DNA of 64,000 nt from Symbiodinium natans (taxonomy: Eukaryota > Sar > Dinophyceae > Suessiales > Symbiodiniaceae). Each line of letters starts with the position of its first letter. Within the stretch, counting starts at the first letter, position 1. The stretch is from assembly GCA_905221605.1 (NCBI GenBank), contig CAJNDS010000227.1, forward strand, positions 97,501 to 161,500, in the 5' to 3' direction. The notes beneath the pieces are model-generated. The model saw only the letters and a list, made by a program, of their open reading frames with translations, had not been told where the DNA came from and searched no databases. The position numbers and the translations under genes were made by a program. Below are positions 10,601-21,820 of this stretch, piece after piece.

Positions 10601-13600
10601 TCTCCTCAAGCGCTCTTGCACCTTCTTCGTCACCGGCTTCAATGAGGGTCTGCTTTTCCTCTTCAATCTTCTTCTTAGCTTCCTCCAGCTTCCGCTCCTT
10701 GAGTGCCCGTCTCTTTTGGGGATCCCGGAAATCCCCCTGGGCCTTCCTCCAGTCCTGCACTGCCTTTTGCCATGCTGCCCACGTCTCTTTGAAGTCAGCG
10801 CCTGGATTTAGATCTTCGGCGCGCTGTGTTTGCTTCTTTTCCATGATCCAAGACTTGAGCAACTCAGAGCAGCTAGACTCCTTGTCCCAGGCAAAAGCTA
10901 CCTCATCAAAGCCCTCGGACTTCACAGGCAGCACAAAGCTTGCATAGGACCTTGCGAGATCTCTCTCCTGCATGTCTGGCGTCTGGGGTTTCCGACACTT
11001 CAAAGCCTTCTCCTCCTCTGTGAGCTCAACTGGACCAATGGGCTCCTCTTCCGGGACTTCCTCCTCCTGTGGCTCCTGTGGCTCTTCTGGCTCCTCCTCC
11101 TCCACCTCTTCCCCCATCCGGCGACGCTTTGCCGCCTCGTAGCTCTTCCTCGCAGCATCGGCTTTGCGCTTCCGTTCCTCCTGTGCCTTCTTTTGCTGCC
11201 GCTGGCGCTCGGCCTCTTGTGCTTTCCACCTCCTCTCCTCCTCCGCCTGCTGCTGCTTCTCCTCGAGCATCAGCTTCTGGATCCACTGAATGTATTGCTG
11301 ATCAGGCTCACCCATAAGCACAACGGCCTTGCGGTGGAAGTCTGCCGAGGTGAACCGCAGAAGTGCCTCATCGCGGTCAGACTTCACCAGGTTGGCCTTC
11401 ATCTCTGGGATGATGTACTTTCGTGGCAGGGTGGGGGCAACTGCTGCAATCACTCGGCTCACGCTCCAGTCGTCAATGGCCGGCACGCCCGTGGATGCTT
11501 CTGGCTTGTCGCCAGACCCAGCGGCCGAATTTCGGGCCTTCCATATTCCACTCTTTGCTGCCCAGTCCTGGGAAATGCATGGGAAATGCACACCAGGTTA
11601 CACCGCATACACCGCACAGGAAATCAGAGGGGAGGATGCCGAAGAAACGACGGCATGCGAGAAAAAGACGCAAGGCCAGGAAAAGGCTAAGGCAACAGGG
11701 AGCACCCCATCATCAGGAATGTGAAGGAGCTAACTACATGCTAACTACTAACTTACATGCTGCCGCAGCGGCCAGAATCTTCCGATCACTGAGCTCCACG
11801 AAGTCCGGGTGCTCCGCGAGGAACTTGTCCACCCAATCAAAGTAGCCAGTGTCAGGGAGTCCTACAGGCAGCACCAGCTCACCCTTCCCGTCCTTGCGCA
11901 GTGCTACAGATGGGATCTCGAGATCTTCCACGGCGGCTGCGGCAGCCATGTTGCAAGTGAATGGCAGAGGACTGCGGGGAGATGGACCGAAGTTCACCTC
12001 CAAGGACCTTAGACAACCCGATCCTTGCTTCGTGCCTCATAGATCTCATAGCTGTCCAAGCTATCACTATTTCAGCCGAGACGCCGGCAGCGCCAATCAG
12101 CACACAGAAGCTACGCAGCTACATGTTAATGAACAGCCACTCGGAACTCTTGGTAATTGAGCAAAGTTGCACGTTCTTGTATGTCACCGTGGGATACAGC
12201 GGCTTGCCTACCAGGTTTTCTGGAAGCGGCTGTGGCTCGGCAACGCGCGTGCCGTTAACGAAGAGACTCACCTGCATTTGCTTGATGAGACTGCAGTGTG
12301 CGCCGCCCAGCAAAGTATCGAACAATCTGCTCAGGGTCTGAAAGTTGTAGCTACCAAGAAATGCCAAGGCACCGTGTTGGCATTTGGCAGTGTGGAGTCT
12401 ACGTTCAGAAGGACTGCCACAGTTTGATCTCTGAAAAACTTCTGCGAGACTTTCTTCCTGGCTTTGTCATGGGTGAAAAAGCCTTCAGAGTCGAAGCAGC
12501 AGTTGCCATCTCCGTCTCCCAAGAACACAGAAGATCCACTCAAAGAGAACCCCACGCGGACCAGCTGGCGAGGTGCCGGGACTCTGGTATGTCCTTGCGT
12601 CTCGCATGGGTTCAGCGTCTCCAAGATCCTGACCTCGTACATGTAGCGACCAGCCTTGATGCCGGCACTGCAGCGTGCCGAGGCGAGCAGGTATTGCATA
12701 CCTCCCTCGGTCAGTGCCATCAGCACCTTGCCGCCGCAGACTGGCATGGCATTCAGCGTCGCATCATGGAGATTGAGGCTCACGACACCTCGCATGACCC
12801 GGCCCTTCACTACATCCAAAGCGTTGTTTCAAACATCCTGTTTCAGTGGCATGCCAATGACGCTTCAAGGGCCAAATCGACAACGCGCCTGGTTTTACTT
12901 TCGTTCGAGCGTCCTTCGCAGCATCTTCTTCTCTTTCTTTGTCCTTGTCTTCCATCTTGGCATCCTGTGCTATTTTGCTGAACATACCAAGCAATGCAGG
13001 AAGGGGGTGCGGAGGTGCCGCATTGAATAGGTAGATGGTCCACTTGGAAATTGGAGTCGAGAATCGTTTTGCCATTACCCGCGACATGCGGGCACCCTTG
13101 GCACATGTTTTCAATTGCCACACCACGCCATGCCTTTTACTAATCCTTTTACCGGTTGTCCTCCTGGGTAGTCTCTTCCGCGACTTCCGCTTTTGGCTCT
13201 TCCGCTTCGCTGTCTTGCTTGATTTGCGCCTCCTGCGTACTAACGTTATTATCATTGCGTGCGCCACACATGAACTTACGACAATGTAGAAATGATCTGA
13301 GCAAGCAGGTGCACACCTCCTTGGGCTTTTCTTCCTTGACCTCCTCCTTGAGGGGCTCTTCCTCCTTCATCTCCTCATCTTTGGGAGGCTCCTCTGCATC
13401 GGAAGCTGTAGCACTCTTCGCCTGCTTGGGGTGTCCGAGGCATTTCAAGGGCAGGGCTGCAGTAGCACGGCAGCTTGCCGAAACCGGTCCGGACCCACTT
13501 TACATCCCTAAACTATCCCCCACGTCCGACCCACGTCCCCTGGCCCTCCCAGTGGCCATTAGCGAGGCTTCGCGCGGACGATTACTTCTTGCCGCTACAC

Positions 13601-15406
13601 ACTCCGGCCTTAGTTTTTGGCTGAGATTTCTTCGCCTCCGCTTTGGCCTAGAGGGCAATAATCGGCAACACACTAGCTGACGAGCACAAGGCGCCAAGAG
13701 GAGCCCCCCACCCCTCCCCGTCCCCCGGGGCTGCCAGTCCTTCTTCGGGGGCATGGCGGAGGCAGTTCCACAACCCTACGCAACTTGGCTCAACGCTGCG
13801 GAGCTTTCGTGCATGTTGTGGCTGCATGATATCCCACAAGACGATGTTCACGGCCACGTGCTTTCAAGACTGGAACTGATTTTCGCGGCACCCAGCTCCT
13901 AGCCCTGGCTGCTACCTGGACGAGCCGCAGGCCTAAAGTTCGCGTCCAGCAGCTTGTCTGCCTCGTCGAGCACAAGGAAACGCCTCCAAACACATTGACA
14001 TATTTATGACACATTGAACTGCCAGAGCCTTCTAGAGTTGACTGCATGCCCTTCCTCTGCTAACTACAGCTGCACAGCATCGCTTCCAAGGCACGCGTCC
14101 GTGAGGAGAAGGCCCTCTCGCAAGAGCTTGAACATACGTCCAGGGGTTCCAACCTCAAGAAAGGCAGGTAGAAAGGCCTGGACTCCTGACTGTTTTGAAA
14201 TGCTCCCACATTCTGCTTAATCTGCCTCGACAGCGAACTTTGTGGGCCCCAAGGAGTATGTTGGCTCTAGAATCGCCTTTTGGATGGAGTTGCTCATAGC
14301 CAGAGCCCTTCACCATCACGCGGCTCAAAAAGCAAATGCTGTGCCATGCTGTACCCTCTTCTTCCTTGCGAGAAGCAATGGGAAGAATCTTGGCCTGCGG
14401 CCGCGATGTGCGGGGCTCCCTGGGATTCAAGCCTCTCCTGGCTTTTCGAACCCTGCGTACCCCATGTAATCAGTTCTCCCACACGCTTTTGCTAACAGCC
14501 CAGGTCACTTCGTCTTCTTCCACCGGGACACCGCCAATGAAGCAGGCAACCTCAAGACAGACATGCTTCCATGTCAAGACGCGCGCATTGGCAAAAATTG
14601 TATGAAGTTGCCTGAAGTTGCCACCCCCTAAGGTTCCAGCGTCCAACGCTGGCACCATATACCTTTAAGTGCGGACTGAGATAAGGCCAATGTTATGCCA
14701 TGTGGTGTGCCGGCTACGAGTCGCAGCGGCCCTGCCGAAAGCCCAACCCAAGGCATCCCAAGGCGCCGTCCAGCCGAGTCTGCGGAGCTCGTCGGTGATC
14801 TGTCCGACGTCTCTGCCAAGTCTGTTAAAAAAAACCGTAAAAGGGCGCCTGCCTGCATAGCAATTTCTCGAGTCGGTGCGAGGATGATTGCCTGCAGCAC
14901 ATGCAGCACGAGGGTGGGTGCTTGCGGCGGGGGCGGTCACAGCATGGAAACGCGAAGCCTGCGCGCGCCTGCGTTCAAGCCTCTCGCCTGCCTGCTCAAG
15001 CCTCTCTACAGTCACCCGCCTGCACACCCGCATACTCCAACCCCTGCTGACAACAATCTACGAGTACCATGGCAGAATGTTGTATAAGTCAACTCGGACA
15101 AATCTGGCCGGCCTGCGACGTCCCTGAACTTGATGTGTTTACGCCTCGATGGGTTGACTTAGCACATCTCCCAGCAAGACTGTAATGCCCTTTTTGCGTG
15201 CAGAGGCACCTTCTAGCACTACAGAGCAGAAAGCGATCGTCTTTCCTGGCAGGATGTCCCATTTGCTCAATTTGCGCTTCTCCTCTACATTCCTTGGCCA
15301 ACTTCCCTTGCGCACCCTTGCACACCCGGACCCTGCCTGTGCCAGACTTGGCCTGCACGATGACATCTCCTCCTGCCAGTGCTTGCGGGATCGCACGAAG
15401 TTGTAC
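7664..15406 (-). CDS. DEAD-box RNA helicase, DDX20/Gemin3-like (5' end not found)
   Basis: This is an ATP-dependent RNA helicase; the family member DDX20 works in the SMN complex that assembles spliceosomal snRNPs. Exons I can place: 15337-15406 (end of Q motif, P-loop AKSGTG), 15181-15245 (KT of motif I), 14853-14891 (motif Ia, APTREIA, only 39 nt), around 14520-14565 (GG region, FIGG), from 14153 (TPGR), 13933-13983 (motif II, LDEADKLLD), around 9390-9450 (motif III, LAVSATF), around 8640-8790 (motif IV, KAFVFVGDSNNA), up to 8282 (RVLVCT), 8124-8195 (motif V, ARGIDAEKV), 7946-8029 (motif VI, HRSGRTARFG) and 7664-7843 with the stop. Several junctions are exactly in phase. The ARGIDAEKV and QAKSGTG spellings favour DDX20 over other DEAD-box families. 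A separate gene lies between motif II and motif III. The first exon(s), above 15406, are not identified. Confidence 0.87.
7911..7942. repeat. short tandem repeat of about 10-11 bp inside a helicase intron
   Basis: The unit ggccacaggat occurs about three times just inside the intron between the motif VI exon and the last exon of the helicase, next to the GC donor at 7945. Confidence 0.75.
9724..13754 (-). CDS. hnRNP U (SAF-A)-like protein: acidic N-terminus, SPRY, degenerate P-loop, coiled coil, RGG-type tail
   Basis: hnRNP U proteins bind RNA and chromatin in the nucleus. The ATG at 13752-13754 begins MPPKK (exon 13740-13754). That joins in phase to a Lys-rich exon 13609-13647 (AKAEAKKSQPKTK) and a Glu/Lys exon 13317-13424; another acidic exon lies near 13145-13225. 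A SPRY domain follows at about 12.8-12.0 kb (GRYMYEVRI, LVRVGFSLSGSSVFLGDGDG, and after further exons LFVNGTRV and YPTVTYKNVQLSVNFG). Next come GLPDTGYFDW where hnRNP U has its P-loop, FHRKAVVLMGEPDQQY, and SFVLPVKSEGFDEVAF; each aligns with the same-order segment of hnRNP U. A charged coiled-coil region (about 11.25-10.55 kb) leads to the last exon (FGQFQYEDW), which ends in a Gly/Tyr/Arg-rich tail and a stop at 9724. It is nested within the DDX20-like gene on the same strand. Walker A lysine and threonine are missing, so nucleotide binding is doubtful. Confidence 0.85.
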
Positions 15407-18400
15407 CTGAAGGTTTTGGCTCTGTTTTGCACATGTGCAGAGCTTCCGCAGAACGGAAGGAACTTCTCGGAATCTGGGCATGTGGCAGGCGAAGGATGCT
15501 CACAGCCCATCTCTTGCAGGCTTCGCCTCGCTCCGTGACAAACTTTATGCAATTTCAACACACGCCGGATATCTGCTCAGCTGCTTGCCGTCCCCGCAGG
15601 GCTCTACAACTACTATGAATAGGCTTACATAATCGACTGCCACTCCCTTCATTGTCTTGCTGCACCGCCGGGCTCATCGCTGAGGCATTGGATGCATAAA
15701 TGCAATCCCTGTCTGGGGCCGGCACAGTAGGGGTGCTGACAAGGACAATTCTGCAAAGGTGCATCGCCTAGCATCAGAGAACCAATGATGAAGCAACCAG
15801 CCATATCATTGAGCTTCGCACTGGGTCTCGGAGTCAACAACATCGCTTGTCTTGAAGCGAGGCATTCTGCAATGTTCTGTTTGTGTTCCAGGCAGGAGTC
15901 TGCTCTGCGTTGCTACCGAATGATTCGCAATCGGCTCAAGAAGGTGATGGCTGCCTGATCTGCATGAGAAACAACGACGTTCCACAAAGCCAAACTTGAG
16001 ATACATTGAAGACAAATGTTGCCGGCTCTTCCTTGTTTCACAACGACCAAAGCGCGAGGGAAAACTGCAGTCAAACCAGTGCAAGCCTACAAGTCCACGA
16101 GTGTCTCAATGATGGCAGGCACTGATGGCACTGAATAGATGTCCGCGCTCGATCATGTCAAGCTGCATTTGCAGCACAGCTGGCAACTTTGGCCAAACGA
16201 CGTCACTTGAGGATTCACAAAAGCACGCGAATGTGTGCAAATGTGGACCAGCCTTGCCTTGTCGAACAACCACTCGCTATCGAAGGAGTGCTTGGAGCAT
16301 CTGATGCCTGCCTCAAGTGAATCCTTCTCGCAGTCCTAGCATTGAGGACATGCGCAGATTAAATACTTAATTTTATGTACCTGTCGTGTCTTTGTCGAGC
16401 AAGTACAATGGCAATCGAACTCCTGTAACGGCTTGTGACCTCATACTATGGTGTTTTAACATGATTCCGTAGAAGTGGTCTTCTTGAACAGCAGCTCCAT
16501 CACCAATCCTAGTGCTACAGGCCTCCGGCTCCATGTTTTGGAGCCGCAGCGACCACTTTGGAGAGTATTTGCGGCGGGATTCACGCTGCTGTGCTTGGCA
16601 CTGTCATTCCTCAGCTCTGCATGATTCCACATTCCACTTCCCAGTTCAGGCGAGGCGAATGCTGTGCAGACGCTCATGTGGCGCCCAATCCCTTTTGTAA
16701 TTATTCACTGGCAAGCGGCAACCCGAAGAACTCGAATGGCTTGGGTCGTTGATCGCTCCATAAGTGAATCTATCGTGGAGATCAACTCCAGGAATGACAA
16801 TCTGGAGCACGAGGTACATGCAAGCCTGGTCATCACAACTGAACACATAGATGTACACTTGGAGGCGCTTGCCGCGCCCCGGTTTGTCTTGCTGCTTCGA
16901 CTTTGCTAAGCGGATCTTCACATGTGCCATCATGTGCCTCAAACCACGTGGCATTGAAGGCACACCAAACTATAGCCATATGTTTGTGTCTTCGTGCAAT
17001 CCGCATATGATGCTATGTGATGGATGGCCTCTCTTGCCCCCACGCAACAGTTGGCATTCCTGTCGCCTAAGCCTTGGCCGTAGACTACCTGACTTATCCT
17101 GACGTTAAACAAGTCAAGGCTCCAGAATCACCAGGAGGCTCAGCAAGAAAAACCCGGCGCAAAGGGTCCTGCCGAATGATTCATGACGCATGCCCTATAA
17201 TTACTCGGCTCACTCCAGTACCACTACTTCCAATGCCAATACGAGCAGTCGAGACAAACGCCGACATCAACAGCAACTTCTAACGTCCGCGTGGTCCGTA
17301 TGGTGTATGCTATTGCGTGAATACCACGTAAATGCTACCTCAATACTACGTCAACATTTTATTACGTCAATACTATACATCAATACTACGTCATTACTAC
17401 ATCAATACTACGAAAATACGGAAGCATTTCGTAAGCATATTTCGTAAGTTAAGTACACCGTAATTTATGTCGTAAGTATTACGTAAGTATGTAAGTACTA
17501 CGTAAGTACCATGTAAGTATTCCGTAAGCTACGCAAGTACTACGTAAGTATTGCGTAAGTACTACGTAAGTACCCCGTAAGTACTACGTAAGTAAAACGT
17601 AAGTAAAACGTAACTAAAACGTAAATAAAACGTAACTCGTAACTATTACGCAAGTATTGTGCAGTTATTGCGTTAGTCTTACGAAAGTATTGCGCACGTA
17701 TTATGCATATATTGCGCAAGTTTTACTTAAGTGTTTAGGAAGTGCTGCGCAAGTATGTGTTCGCCAGTCATTTGTGACATAACGCAAGTACTACGTAAGA
17801 ACTACCTGTAAGTATTGCCTATGTGAGTATCTCTTACCTAAGACCTAAGTAGCATTGTACCTAAGTATTGCGTAGGCATTGCACAAGAATTTACATGTAA
17901 GTATCACGTTAGTAGTCTTCGTATAAGTATTGCGTAATAAGTACGTAAGTGTATTGTGCATGTGCATCACAAGTGTTACGCATGTATGTAAGATTGGCAA
18001 GGTCGAGATAAGTTTAGATATATCTCTCGCCCAGACTGTGAAATTGTCGCACATTGGTTGCCGGTTCGGACGGTTGCGGCTTGCAGTCCGGCTGGTCAAG
18101 AAAGGAAACGAGATGGAACCGAGGAGTGAAGAGATGATGTGAAGAAGCCGTTTCTCATCTAGGGTGAAGCGGCAAGGCCTGTGCGGAGATGAAGAGGCTG
18201 AGGAGGCTAGGTGCTGCAGAGACTCTCGCGCAAACTCTTGTGACTTCAACACGTCTGCTACTGGGCGGGGCACATTGGCTTGAAATGATGGATGCTCCGC
18301 ATGAGCACGGCTATCTTCCACTTCAGCCACAGCTTGCAGGGAGCTGTCGCCGCGACTGACATTCGCCATTGCTGTAGGTGCTTGGGCACTCTGCCCTTCC

Positions 18401-19080
18401 GTTAAAGTTGCAGCGCATGATGGACCTTGAGAGTCAATGAGTGGCGGATGCAGCTGAAGTGGGCACTCTCTACCTGACCGATTCTGTCTTAAAGCTGCCC
18501 AGTACAGGCATGCCCTCCCAACCACCCTAGAAATGCTGCCGAGTCCTTCTGAGAAGGAAATAGTTCGTCGGCCCCAGATAATTGTATGCGAACCTCAGTG
18601 CATTGGCCAACAAAATGCTGGAAACACCTAGGCGGCGTGCATTCGAAGATGTTGACAACAACGTGCGCACACAACAATTGGAGGACCAGCGCTCTGCAAC
18701 AAGGACTCAGTGCAGACCCTCGACTACAAAATTGTTGTCCAAACGCAATGCCGGAAAAGCCGTTGGTTGCCAAAATTGATCAACAAACCCCACCTCAAGG
18801 GGTTCGTGACCGCCTGAAAGGTTCCCATTCGATCTTCAGGCGTGCTAACCTGGCAGTCCTCGCAGGGTAGAGCTTCCAGGATATCTTGCTTCTGGCTTCA
18901 AGGTGTAGGCTGCGAATCCAAATTGAACCACCACAAGTCCTTCGCTATCGGCTCCCGATCCGCTTCCCTTGCAGTGACAATCTCGACCTGACCCACGGGC
19001 GTCGCATCTTAACATGTCACATCTTTGCCACAGAGCCTTCGAATACAACTGTTTCGCGCGCACCTGCAAGTTGAGGTACG
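15407..19080. other. spacer with a tandem array; helicase 5' end may lie here
   Basis: The N-terminal exon(s) of the DDX20-like gene should lie in the first kilobase or so, but I could not fix them. A minus-strand stretch at about 16800-16950 reads VKIRLAKSKQQDKPGRGKRL before a possible GT donor, and could be an exon of an unknown gene. The ACGTAAGTA array occupies 17310-17950. Nothing else is supported. Confidence 0.4.
17310..17950. repeat. degenerate ACGTAAGTA tandem array
   Basis: About 640 bp are built from variants of a 9-10 base unit close to tACGTAAGTA. Some are perfect (tactacgtaagtactacg) and others are diverged (attacgcaagt, aaacgtaagt). The unit contains GTAAGTA, which equals the consensus eukaryotic 5' splice donor in plus orientation. 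Flanking sequence at 17280-17420 shows a related but looser tacgtcaatac pattern. No reading frame runs through it. Confidence 0.9.
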
Positions 19081-19084
19081 CTGG

Positions 19085-19995
19085 AGTCACTTTCCGCTCT
19101 TTTCTGCGGCAACAGAAGCAACGGCAGCACCAGCAGGAGCAGCATCTTCGGCAGCAGGCGCCAAAGCACGCCAAGCGCGCTTTGCAACACCTTGCCAACA
19201 TTCCATGCGAAATGTTACTGTGCCAGCACGCACACACACACAAAGACGCTTGACATGGAAAACCGTTGATTGAACGTGTGCTTTCGGGACATACATACGA
19301 AATAAACATGCAAGAGAGGAGTGCAAAGAGCGAAGGGCCTGGTCTACTTGCAAAAAGGACGGCGAAGAGCTGGATCGCCATGACCCCACAATCTCTACTA
19401 CTGCTCCCTGCCTTCCATGCCACCGAAGTCCCTATCCATAAATTGCTAGGAGCAAACACAGACGCCAAACGCCACATTCGCCGATTCGGCCAGGTTTGCT
19501 CTCCACGGCACCTCGCGATAGCCTGAAGCTTTGGATGGCAATCTGGCGGATTTTCCTTAGCTCTCATGACAGCCCTTGACACAGCAGCGGCACGGACTTG
19601 CTCACTAGCGCTGTCACTCCTGTGCTGAGGTCGAGGCCATTTCCGCGGCTTGTTGTCCAGATTCCGCATCGAAGATAACCTGTTTGCCGAGGGTTCGACA
19701 GACAAGAAAACTGCCAATGTCAGGTTCTGCCTTCCTGCCTGCTTCAAGACGGCGCCTGGAAGGGCTTCATCATCGATGTGCCTTTCATGCCTCGGAATCA
19801 TTTGCCATGAGCAGCAGTGAAACTTTATCTACAGATTCACTTTTTTGGGAATCGCACGCGTACATCACCAAGTAGTCCAGTGGCAGTGCCTGCCAATGCC
19901 AAACTCAAGTCTTTCATACCAGAATTAATCTCAGCAAGTGCTGTTAACCATCCCGCCTTTGGTGCATATATAAGGTCGGCTTGCGTCAAAGTGTC
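19085..19995 (-). CDS. unrecognised multi-exon gene (partial)
   Basis: The best exon is 19869-19995. It starts after a textbook acceptor (ttttgcag) and ends at a GT donor (gtgatg). It encodes DTLTQADLIYAPKAGWL and then an Ala/Leu-rich helix ending in GTATGLL. Downstream, about 19550-19690 carries a basic stretch (NLDNKPRKWPRPQHRSDSAS). About 19085-19200 encodes an Ala-rich segment (AKRAWRALAPAAEDAAPAG) after an AAG acceptor. I could not prove that these three are joined in phase, and I do not recognise the product. Codon choice and splice context resemble the identified genes of the window. Confidence 0.42.
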
Positions 19996-21039
19996 CTGCA
20001 AAAACGAGCTTCTCGTCGATGCGCCTAGATAGTCTTGCGATGTCAGAAGCGCAGGACTGACAAAGCTGGCTTGTTTTTCGCTTGGCGGCCATGACCCCAG
20101 ATATCTCGACAAAAACATTCAAAGAAGAAGCTACCCTCCCCCCCTCCCCCCCCCCACCCACCTACCATCTTTACATGACTGAAGCGTGCTTGGAGCCTTT
20201 TGAACGTGCAGAGCATTTTTGAGGTGGCAGCAACCAATAATCGAATGACACTCAGTAGAAGGTGGAATTTGCCAATGGCCTTTCAGTACCGATTGCCCTC
20301 ATAACTCGCACATAACCAAAAGCTTCTTTTGTCTCCTTGATAGAACAAGGCTTTTTCCCAAGAGTATGGTTTACAAATTGGGACAAAAAACCTTGGTAAC
20401 AATAAGGAAGCCCCGCTGATTCTCAATTAAGGATTCAGGCGACTTTTGAATAAAACCGCAAGACGACGCGACTTCTATTTCAATACAGCCCGAAAGAAAT
20501 CTTCTCTTGTTCAAATCTCACAAAATTCATGTTTGACCAAAAAACGCGGGTGGAGGTAGTTAAAATACCCCCACCGTGTTTACTGACGTTTATTGTACCC
20601 TCCAAATTCCAATAAACCGAGCTTGCTTGCTGTATGCCGTGCTCATTTTTAGAATTTTTGCTCTGTCTGAAGAACGCGAACGAGACACGCCTTCCGCACT
20701 TCTTGATCGCAATAAAACGCCTCCATGCTCCTCACCGTGCGTAGCTTCTGTGAGCGGTTGCTTGGCTTAGAGCTTTAGGGCTTCGGGCGTAGGACTAAGG
20801 GTGTGGGGTGTAGGGCGGGTTCAAGGCTGCAAGGTTGAGGGTGCGGGACTCCAGGGTCTGAACAATACACCAAAAGCCCAAACGACAACAAACTAGATAA
20901 CACAATCAGAACCAAGGCAACAAGAAGCAAAAACAGAAAGTTATCACATTTTAGGATTTCACGAAGTGGCAAATTCTTCGATATTGTTGGACCTGTCGGG
21001 GAATGGTGGCGCAATAGCTTCGAATACGATTTGGAACGT

Positions 21040-21147
21040 GGGGGGGGGGGGGGGAATTTCCAAAAAAAATCCGGAGCAATCTGATTGATGGGGGGGGGGG
21101 GGGGGGGGCAATTTCCAAAAAAAATCCGGAGCAATCTGATTGATGGG
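21040..21147. repeat. two tandem copies of a 55-bp unit beginning with a long G-run
   Basis: The block aatttccaaaaaaaatccgg plus the following gagcaatctgattgatgg occurs at about 21055 and again at about 21110. Each copy is preceded by a run of 15 or more G. The copies are near-identical outside the G-run length, so the duplication is recent. Confidence 0.9.
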
Positions 21148-21309
21148 ATGGACAGCCCTCACCCATCGACATGCACACTTTCGCAGGCTGTACGTATGCA
21201 TGCTCCCCACCCTCAGAACCTTCCCAGTCTGTACAAGCCTTTTTATGCCGTAGGGTGCAGGTCCTGCGCTATCTTTTCTACTTCCATTCCAAATTTCAGT
21301 GGAGCCATG

Positions 21310-21500
21310 TCCTGGATGCGTGGGTGGGTATGTGTGTATATATACATATGATTCATGACCACAGGCATGTGTACATGTCTTCTATGTACGTCTTTGACAG
21401 TAATGAACATGTGTGTGCGTGTATGTAGATACATGTGTGTATATATATATACAGGAATATACAATGCACACAGGGTGTCGGCAAATGTACATATATGCAT
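21310..21500. repeat. alternating purine-pyrimidine (TG/TA/CA) tract
   Basis: Long stretches of tgtgtgtatatatacatatg type occur several times here, with interruptions. Such tracts can adopt Z-DNA or cruciform structure. No coding sense is seen. Confidence 0.7.
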
Positions 21501-21820
21501 TTACATATGTCTAGGATGAGGGAGGTGCTAACGGCAACCTCTCGCTCCGTCGTAGAAGACTCTGTTACCCTGACGGTTTGAGTTGAGTGTGTATGTGTGC
21601 ACAGAAACATATACAGCATGTACAGCAGTCTATCGTCAGATCCAGGCATGAAGCGAAAAACCATAAGAACAAAGCGCGGTATTGAATCAACTAGCTCTTG
21701 ATTTGCCCTTATCTCTTGGTTTGCCCTTCTTGACATCTAGCCTCGACATTGACAATGGAGCTCGAGAAAGGGCAGAACTGCATAGCAGCCAGCTAATCGC
21801 TGGCAGGTGGCTCACGGCCC

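Larger units (their letters stand above)
20100..21800. other. spacer with C-run, G-run and TG/TA tracts
   Basis: No exon chain is visible. The stretch holds a pyrimidine run near 20131-20155 and an AT-rich section at about 20270-20560. It also holds the poly-G-linked 55-bp duplication (21040-21147) and an alternating TG/TA stretch (about 21310-21500). Confidence 0.5.

Noticed and set aside
13780-13795. TTGGCTCAAC and similar strings (also near 7634, 39221 and 62590) as relict dinoflagellate spliced leaders
   Set aside because: Each matches only 7-11 bases of the leader and none sits directly upstream of a start codon in the right orientation.
9724-15406. One fused helicase with an internal SPRY domain, as in DDX1
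   Set aside because: DDX1 has its SPRY between motifs I and Ia. Here the SPRY part lies between II and III, has its own ATG and stop, and resembles hnRNP U.
18845-19801. 318-codon minus ORF with a Cys-rich centre (CCRRCCSCWCCRCFCC)
   Set aside because: The Cys-rich part is the wrong frame of an Ala-rich exon-like stretch (GCT codons read one base off as TGC). The long frame joins unrelated pieces.
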